A DNA stretch of 9,955 nt. It comes from CAZUHK01 sp964620345. Lineage in GTDB: Bacteria; Planctomycetota; Phycisphaerae; Phycisphaerales; Zrk34. The notes under the pieces were generated by a model. It searched no databases and had not been told where the DNA came from. It was given only the letters and a program-made list of their open reading frames with translations. Below, one piece after another: positions 6,116-9,955 of this stretch; the stretch's first letter is position 1, and every line of letters starts with the position of its first letter. The stretch lies in assembly GCA_964620345.1 (NCBI GenBank), contig CAZUHK010000123.1, positions 1 to 9,955 of the forward strand, in the 5' to 3' direction. The translations under genes were made by a program, and so were the position numbers.

Positions 6116-6526
6116 ATGCCCACGACGCAAGAGATCGAACAGGCCGCGAAAGATTTGGGCAAGCTGGTCGGCGACCACGCCGCGGCCCAGCGCTTCGACG
6201 ACGCGGCCAAGGCCCTGGACAACGACATCGAAGCCCAGCGGTTGCTGACCGACTTCAACCGCGCGATTCAGGAAGTCGCCCAGAAGCAGGCCCAGCAAAA
6301 GCCCATCGAGGTGGCGGACAAGAAGAAGCTCGAAGACCTGCAGACCCAGGTCGCGATGAACCTCAAGGTCCGCGCCATGCAGCAGGCGCAGATGGACTAC
6401 GTGGACCTGCTGCGGAAGGTGGTCACGACGATCACGACCGAAGCCGGCGGCGTGGACCCGCAGGCCGCGGGCGTGATCGAGCCGGGCCAGGCCGGAGGCC
6501 CGGGCGCCAACCCGCTGCAGTTCTGA
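6116..6526 (+). CDS. YlbF/YmcA-family (Com_YlbF) helical protein
   Basis: A 136-residue protein, almost entirely helical and highly charged up to about residue 108. The family-like core includes AKDLGKLVGDHAAAQRFDDA (11-30) and LLTDFNRAIQEVAQKQAQQ (43-61), then a short break and a second long helix pair (66-106). This is the two-helix pattern of YlbF/YmcA proteins. In Bacillus subtilis these form a complex with YaaT that helps RNase Y process mRNA and affects competence and biofilm; in other phyla the role is unknown. The C-terminal 25 residues are Gly/Pro/Ala-rich (PGQAGGPGANPLQF) and probably disordered. The start at 6116 is preferred over an ATG at 6059 because the extra residues (arginine- and serine-rich) do not resemble the family and a -10-like hexamer lies between them; AGGA stands about 9 nt upstream. 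It sits between two sulfatases on the same strand. Confidence 0.8.
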   Translation: MPTTQEIEQAAKDLGKLVGDHAAAQRFDDAAKALDNDIEAQRLLTDFNRAIQEVAQKQAQQKPIEVADKKKLEDLQTQVAMNLKVRAMQQAQMDYVDLLRKVVTTITTEAGGVDPQAAGVIEPGQAGGPGANPLQF

Positions 6527-6572
6527 CGCCCCGCCGCACGCGGCTTCGCGCCCGCGCGCCGGACAAACCGGT

Positions 6573-6596
6573 CGCCCACGCGCCCACGCGCCCATG
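6573..6596 (+). repeat. Three 8-bp tandem units (CGCCCACG) before sulfatase 2
   Basis: CGCCCACG at 6573-6580 and 6581-6588 is followed by CGCCCATG at 6589-6596, and the last unit creates an ATG at 6594. A small hairpin (GCGCCGG, loop ACAAA, CCGG-T-CGC, 6556-6575) lies just upstream. Together they fill most of the 97 bp between the YlbF-like stop and the preferred start of sulfatase 2. The tandem copies suggest slippage, and the ATG at 6594 is probably incidental. Confidence 0.6.
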
Positions 6597-6623
6597 CCGC
6601 AAAGCCGCAAGCGACCTCAACCC

Positions 6624-8072
6624 ATGCCCACCGCGCGCCCCAACATCGTGTACATCCTCGCCGACGACTGGGGGTATGGGGATGTGAGTTGCCTGAACGG
6701 CGACTCGAAGATCCCCACGCCGTTCACCGATCGGCTGCGGACGCAGGGCATGGCGTTTACCGATGCGCACTCGAACTCCGCGGTGTGTACGCCGACGCGG
6801 TACGGCGTGCTGACCGGGCGGTACGCGTGGCGCGGGCACCTGAAGTCCGGCGTGCTGGGCGGGTACGACGACCTGCTGATCGAGCCGGGCCGCACGACCA
6901 TCGCATCGATGTTGCAAAGCCGGGGCTACCGCACCGCGTGCATCGGCAAGTGGCACCTGGGCCTGGGCTGGTCGATCGACGGCGAGGCGGACGATCGGCC
7001 GTTCACGCAGCGAAGCTGGCACGAAGCGCCGCCGGTCCGCTACGACCGGCCGCTCCACACCGGGCCGCACACGGTGGGGTTCGACTACTCGTTCATCATC
7101 CCCGCGTCGCTGGACATTCCGCCGTACTGCTATATCGAGAACGGCCAGGTGATCGGCGGTCCGATGCGGACGTGCGACGAATCGCCGCGGCCGGCGTTCT
7201 GGCGCGCCGGCCAGTGCGCGCCGGGGCTTGAGCACGAGACGTGCCTGCTGGAGTTCACCATGCGGGCCGAGCAGTTCATCGCCGACCATGCGCGCGAGGC
7301 GCGCCACACGCCGTTCCTGCTGTATTTCCCGATGCCCTCGCCCCACACGCCCCACGTGCCGCGCAAGCCGTTCGTCGGCCAAAGCGACTGCGGCCCGTAC
7401 GGCGACTTCGTGGTCGAGCACGACTGGTCGATCGGCCGGGTCCTCGAAGCGCTCGACCGCCATGGCCTGGCCGACGACACGCTGGTCATCGTCACCTCCG
7501 ACAACGGCGCGCACCTGCGCGGCGACGCGGGCACGCCCACCGACTTCGATTTCGAGCGCGACTTCGGCCACCGCTCCAACCACATCTACCGCGGGCAGAA
7601 GTCCGACGCGTGGGACGGCGGCCACCGCGTGCCCTTCCTCGCCCGCTGGCCCGGCGTCATCGAGCCCGGCTCGACCTGCGATCAGACCATCTGCCTGACC
7701 GACCTGCTGGCCACCGCCGCGGCCATCACCGGCACGACGACGCCCGACGACGCCGGCCAAGACAGCATCGACATCAGCCCCTACCTCCGCGGCGAGCACG
7801 ACCGCACGCTGCGCGAGCACACCGTGCACCACTCGGTCACCGGCCGATTCGCGATTCGATCGGGCCAGTGGAAGCTCGTCGAAGGCCCCGGCTCCGGCGG
7901 CTGGTCCCTGCCCGACGACGCGGTCGCCGACCACGCCCCGCCGATGCAGTTGTACGACATGCACGCCGACCCCGAAGAAATGGACAACCGGATCACCGGC
8001 CACAAGCAGGTCGCCGACGAACTGCTGGCGACGCTGGAGCAGATCCGCAGCGAGGCCAAGCCGCGACGCTGA
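6624..8072 (+). CDS. Sulfatase (formylglycine-dependent, arylsulfatase A-like)
   Basis: Formylglycine-type sulfatase of a different subfamily from the one at 4594. Positions here count from the upstream ATG at 6594. Seen: IVYILADDWGYGDVSC (18-33, Asp24-Asp25 metal ligands), the maturation signature CTPTRYGVLTGR (65-76, Cys65 to formylglycine), GKWHLGLGW (118-126, Lys119 and His121), PSPHTPH (248-254, His251), TSDNG (301-305, Asp303-Asn304) and RGQKSDAWDGGHRVP (333-347, Lys336). All catalytic positions are present. The length of 482 residues from 6624 is typical. That start is chosen because the ten residues before it (MPQSRKRPQP) are low-complexity and the earlier ATG lies in a tandem repeat. 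Neither start has a hydrophobic signal peptide, so the enzyme is predicted to be cytoplasmic. It is downstream of the YlbF-like gene and may be co-transcribed with it. The substrate is probably a sulfated sugar, by family analogy only. Confidence 0.93.
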   Translation: MPTARPNIVYILADDWGYGDVSCLNGDSKIPTPFTDRLRTQGMAFTDAHSNSAVCTPTRYGVLTGRYAWRGHLKSGVLGGYDDLLIEPGRTTIASMLQSRGYRTACIGKWHLGLGWSIDGEADDRPFTQRSWHEAPPVRYDRPLHTGPHTVGFDYSFIIPASLDIPPYCYIENGQVIGGPMRTCDESPRPAFWRAGQCAPGLEHETCLLEFTMRAEQFIADHAREARHTPFLLYFPMPSPHTPHVPRKPFVGQSDCGPYGDFVVEHDWSIGRVLEALDRHGLADDTLVIVTSDNGAHLRGDAGTPTDFDFERDFGHRSNHIYRGQKSDAWDGGHRVPFLARWPGVIEPGSTCDQTICLTDLLATAAAITGTTTPDDAGQDSIDISPYLRGEHDRTLREHTVHHSVTGRFAIRSGQWKLVEGPGSGGWSLPDDAVADHAPPMQLYDMHADPEEMDNRITGHKQVADELLATLEQIRSEAKPRR

Positions 8073-8113
8073 ACCCAGGCATCCAGAACACCACGGAACC
8101 TCGAGGCGTCGGA

Positions 8114-8119
8114 TAACAT
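8114..8119 (+). promoter_or_regulatory. -10-like element before the EamA transporter
   Basis: TAACAT at 8114-8119 matches TATAAT at 4 of 6 positions and stands 27 nt before the ATG at 8147, giving a leader of about 20 nt. The expected -35 site (around 8091) shows no match. It lies in the 74-bp gap after sulfatase 2, which holds no clear terminator. Confidence 0.25.
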
Positions 8120-8146
8120 CTTTTCTCCGCCTGTTCGGGAAACCGC

Positions 8147-9076
8147 ATGCGTTTGACTGCTTCGATTGGCGGCTTGCTTGGCCTGGAGCTGTTGTTCGTC
8201 CTGTTGTGGAACTCCGGCTTCATCGGTGCCGAGTACGGCCTGCCTTACACCGGGCCGTGGACGCTGCTGCTGTGGCGGTACATGGCATTGAGCGGGTTGC
8301 TGGGGGGCTGGCTGATCGCGACGGGGCGATGGACCTGGCCCGGCCTGCAAACGGTGGGGCGCACGGCGTTGGTGGGCGTGCTGGCGCACGGGGTGTGGCT
8401 GGGCTGCGTGCTGGTGGCGATCGACATGGCGGTGCCGGTGGGCATCATCGCGTTGGTCACGGCGTTGCAGCCGCTGCTGACCGGCGCGTTTTCGGGGCTG
8501 GTGGCGGGCGAGCGGACGGCCCCACGCCAATGGGCGGGGCTGCTGTTGGGCTTTTGCGGGGTGGCGATCGCGGTCGGGGCGCGGCTGAGCGTTGACCGGC
8601 AGGTGTCGGCGGTGGGGTACCTGTTGCCGTTCGGGTCGGTGCTGGGGATCACGATCGCGAGTCTGCTGCAACGCCGGTGGAATCGACGGGGCACGACCCG
8701 GCCGCTGGCGTTGGACAAGACGCTGTTCATCCAGAGCGTCGCGACGACGCTGGCGGTGCTTGCGCCGGCGTGGTGGGCCGAGGGATTCGCGACGCGCTGG
8801 GCGTGGCCGTTCGTCGCGACCATGGCCTGGCTGATCGTCGCGGTGTCGCTCGGGGCGTACTGGACCATGTGGCGGCTGCTGGTGAAACAGGCGGCCACGC
8901 GGGTGGCGAGTCTGTTCTATTTAAGCCCGCCGGTGACGATGCTCATGGCGTGGGTCGCGTTCGGCGACACGGTGACCGGAACGGACCTGCTGGGCCTGGC
9001 GGTGGCGGGGATCGGCGTGTGGCTGGTCTACCGCGGGGGCACGGCCCCGGCGGTCGGCGCCGCGATCAGGCAGTGA
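8147..9076 (+). CDS. EamA-family (drug/metabolite superfamily) transporter, 10 TM
   Basis: An inner-membrane carrier of the DMT superfamily, 309 residues with ten hydrophobic segments at about 6-24, 37-58, 72-92, 95-118, 126-145, 155-175, 192-212, 220-243, 252-272 and 279-296. The two EamA halves are visible. The first ends with IIALVTALQPLLTGAFSG, GER and a helix GLLLGFCGVAIAVG (131-144); the second ends with ASLFYLSPPVTMLMAWVAFG (254-273) and a helix LLGLAVAGIGVWLVYRGG (281-298). These paired blocks define the family. Members export or import amino acids, metabolites or drugs, and the cargo cannot be read from sequence. The start at 8147 gives a short N-terminus directly before helix 1; a weak GGGA lies upstream. 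It follows sulfatase 2 on the same strand by 74 bp, so a link to sulfatase products is possible but unproven. Confidence 0.9.
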   Translation: MRLTASIGGLLGLELLFVLLWNSGFIGAEYGLPYTGPWTLLLWRYMALSGLLGGWLIATGRWTWPGLQTVGRTALVGVLAHGVWLGCVLVAIDMAVPVGIIALVTALQPLLTGAFSGLVAGERTAPRQWAGLLLGFCGVAIAVGARLSVDRQVSAVGYLLPFGSVLGITIASLLQRRWNRRGTTRPLALDKTLFIQSVATTLAVLAPAWWAEGFATRWAWPFVATMAWLIVAVSLGAYWTMWRLLVKQAATRVASLFYLSPPVTMLMAWVAFGDTVTGTDLLGLAVAGIGVWLVYRGGTAPAVGAAIRQ

Positions 9077-9214
9077 GGCGCGGCGGTCCCCGAATCCCGG
9101 CCCTCGCTCGCAGATTCGCTCAGACGCGGGCTTGGGGTGAGTGGCGGCTGCTGGGCGGTGGGGCGTCAAGTGGGGCTGGAAGGATGCCGATAAGGCGCGA
9201 GCAGGCGATTGCAC

Positions 9215-9218
9215 GGAG
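9215..9218 (+). promoter_or_regulatory. Ribosome binding site of the lipoprotein gene
   Basis: GGAG at 9215-9218 is followed by 5 nt (CGGTG) and ATG at 9224. It selects this ATG over an in-frame TTG at 9209, which would extend the protein by five residues and would precede the GGAG. It is one of the few clear Shine-Dalgarno sequences in this window. Confidence 0.55.
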
Positions 9219-9223
9219 CGGTG

Positions 9224-9886
9224 ATGGTGCGTGTGGGTCTGGCCATGATGGGGCTTTGGCTGGTGGGCGCGGGTTGCACGCCGACGGTTTTGCGCGTGGA
9301 GGTGGCAAGCGAGGGGGAATTGAGCGGGCGGCAGTTGCGGATGCAGCGGTTCGCGGTGGTGCATCAGCCGGCCAACGCGCCGCGGGCCCAATGGCTGCAG
9401 CGGCGGGTCGGCGGGGCGTTGGATGCGTACGTGCAGCGCAACGGGTACATGCCGCTGGCCGAGCAAACGCCGCTGGTCAGCACGCACGACGACCTGCGCC
9501 TGCTCGACGCCACCGGCGTGATGGCGCGGCAGGCGATGATCGACAAGGGCTACGTCTGGCAGCCCAACGATCCGCGGCTGGTGGTGAGCGTGGACTACTG
9601 CTTCGGCCGGCGCGCGTTTCACGTGCCCCCGGCACTGAGCCGCGCCGCGTCGGACAACCCCGACCAGGTCGCGGGCTTCGATGCGTTGATCCATGCCAAC
9701 GCCGTGGCGGTGTACGTGTACGACGCGCAGCGGATGGACAAGCCGCTGTGGCGCGGCAGCGCCGTGCACGTGGGGCGGGAGAGTCGGTTCGAGGCGGTCG
9801 CGCCGCACCTGCTGGCCCAGGTCATGGACGAGTTCCCCTATCCCTCGGGCCAGGACGTGGTCCGATGGGTGCGGGTCGGTCCTTAG
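9224..9886 (+). CDS. Putative lipoprotein, resembling DUF4136-type proteins
   Basis: A 220-residue protein with an N-terminal export signal: Arg3, a hydrophobic stretch (VGLAMMGLWLVGAG), and a cysteine at residue 18 in VGAGC followed by TP. This looks like a signal peptidase II site, although the -3 position is Gly rather than the usual Leu, so lipidation is likely but not certain. The mature part reads like a two-segment alpha/beta domain: GRQLRMQRFAVVHQP (35-49), a helix RAQWLQRRVGGALDAYVQRNGY (54-75), VDYCFG (123-128), VAVYVYDAQRMDKPLWRGSA (161-180) and a terminal helix VAPHLLAQVMDEFPYPSG (192-209). The ending, with a strand, a lysine-x-leucine-tryptophan-arginine-glycine turn and a helix closing in FPxPSG, resembles DUF4136 lipoproteins of unknown function. 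It probably sits in the cell envelope. The 147-bp gap before it shows nothing beyond the ribosome site. Confidence 0.72.
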   Translation: MVRVGLAMMGLWLVGAGCTPTVLRVEVASEGELSGRQLRMQRFAVVHQPANAPRAQWLQRRVGGALDAYVQRNGYMPLAEQTPLVSTHDDLRLLDATGVMARQAMIDKGYVWQPNDPRLVVSVDYCFGRRAFHVPPALSRAASDNPDQVAGFDALIHANAVAVYVYDAQRMDKPLWRGSAVHVGRESRFEAVAPHLLAQVMDEFPYPSGQDVVRWVRVGP

Positions 9887-9922
9887 AGCAGGTTGCAGCG
9901 TTGCGTCGCGTCTGACGGGTGC

Positions 9923-9953
9923 CACACCTTGTCCGCTTTAGCGGCAAGGTGTG
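9923..9953. terminator. Hairpin downstream of the lipoprotein gene
   Basis: CACACCTTG (9923-9931) pairs perfectly with CAAGGTGTG (9945-9953). Inside, after one unpaired T, CCGC (9933-9936) pairs with GCGG (9941-9944) around the loop TTTA. The stem totals 13 base pairs with one bulge and stands 36 nt after the stop at 9886. The window ends 2 bases later, so a U-tract cannot be seen. It may be a terminator or one copy of a dispersed palindromic repeat. Confidence 0.55.
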
Positions 9954-9955
9954 CG

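Noticed and set aside
4480..6258. Long open frame (592 codons) on the minus strand opposite sulfatase 1
   Set aside because: It is antisense to a gene with complete sulfatase motifs, spans two genes and the divergent promoter, and its composition (Val/Arg/Gly/His-rich) is the usual reverse-strand artefact of GC-rich coding sequence.
6432..8003. Long open frame (523 codons) on the minus strand opposite sulfatase 2
   Set aside because: It mirrors the codon structure of the sulfatase and has no recognisable motif; it also covers the end of the YlbF-like gene.
8677..9915. Plus-strand frame of 412 codons overlapping the transporter and the lipoprotein in another frame
   Set aside because: It is very rich in Gly, Arg and Ala without motifs; the transporter and lipoprotein frames have clear membrane and signal features.

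Overview
The window is about 10 kb of GC-rich chromosomal DNA, densely packed with genes on both strands. It looks like a planctomycete, possibly of the Phycisphaerae. That is an inference from the mix of housekeeping genes with several formylglycine-type sulfatases, the high GC content, the scarcity of strong Shine-Dalgarno sequences, and the GA-rich inverted repeats between genes. No single marker proves it. I see no tRNA, rRNA, CRISPR array, phage gene or insertion sequence.

Layout. The left edge (1-149) holds the 3' end of an unrecognised gene, whose stop overlaps the stop of a convergent trpS (146-1207, minus). An FMN nitroreductase-family gene (1345-1962, minus) lies upstream of trpS on the same strand. 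It is divergent from a zinc-independent quinone-oxidoreductase-type dehydrogenase (2055-3041, plus). That gene converges on a small SAM-dependent O-methyltransferase (3111-3686, minus), which lies downstream of purQ (3750-4553, minus). purQ is divergent from a sulfatase (4594-6039) across only 40 bp. On the plus strand there follow a YlbF/YmcA-family helical protein (6116-6526), a second sulfatase of a different type (6624-8072), an EamA/DMT ten-helix transporter (8147-9076) and a lipoprotein (9224-9886). The window ends with a hairpin.

How the genes relate. trpS (tRNA charging) and purQ (purine synthesis) are housekeeping genes with no pathway partners nearby. The 4594-8072 stretch is the most cluster-like part: two sulfatases flank a YlbF-like protein. 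Both sulfatases keep the Cys-x-Pro-x-Arg maturation site and neither has a visible signal peptide, which suggests cytoplasmic desulfation of imported substrates. The transporter and lipoprotein may simply be neighbours.

Most notable non-coding structure. (1) Three degenerate inverted repeats built from GA-rich units of about 8 nt lie at 1268-1338, 3041-3126 and 3702-3798, all at gene 3' ends. The last residues of both PurQ and the methyltransferase are encoded inside them. (2) Several genes have a -10-like hexamer only 6-9 nt before the ATG, the geometry of leaderless transcripts; the clearest cases are the nitroreductase and purQ. I do not see a convincing novel defence or biosynthetic system. 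The repeats, the leaderless architecture and the intracellular sulfatase/YlbF cluster are the things worth following up.
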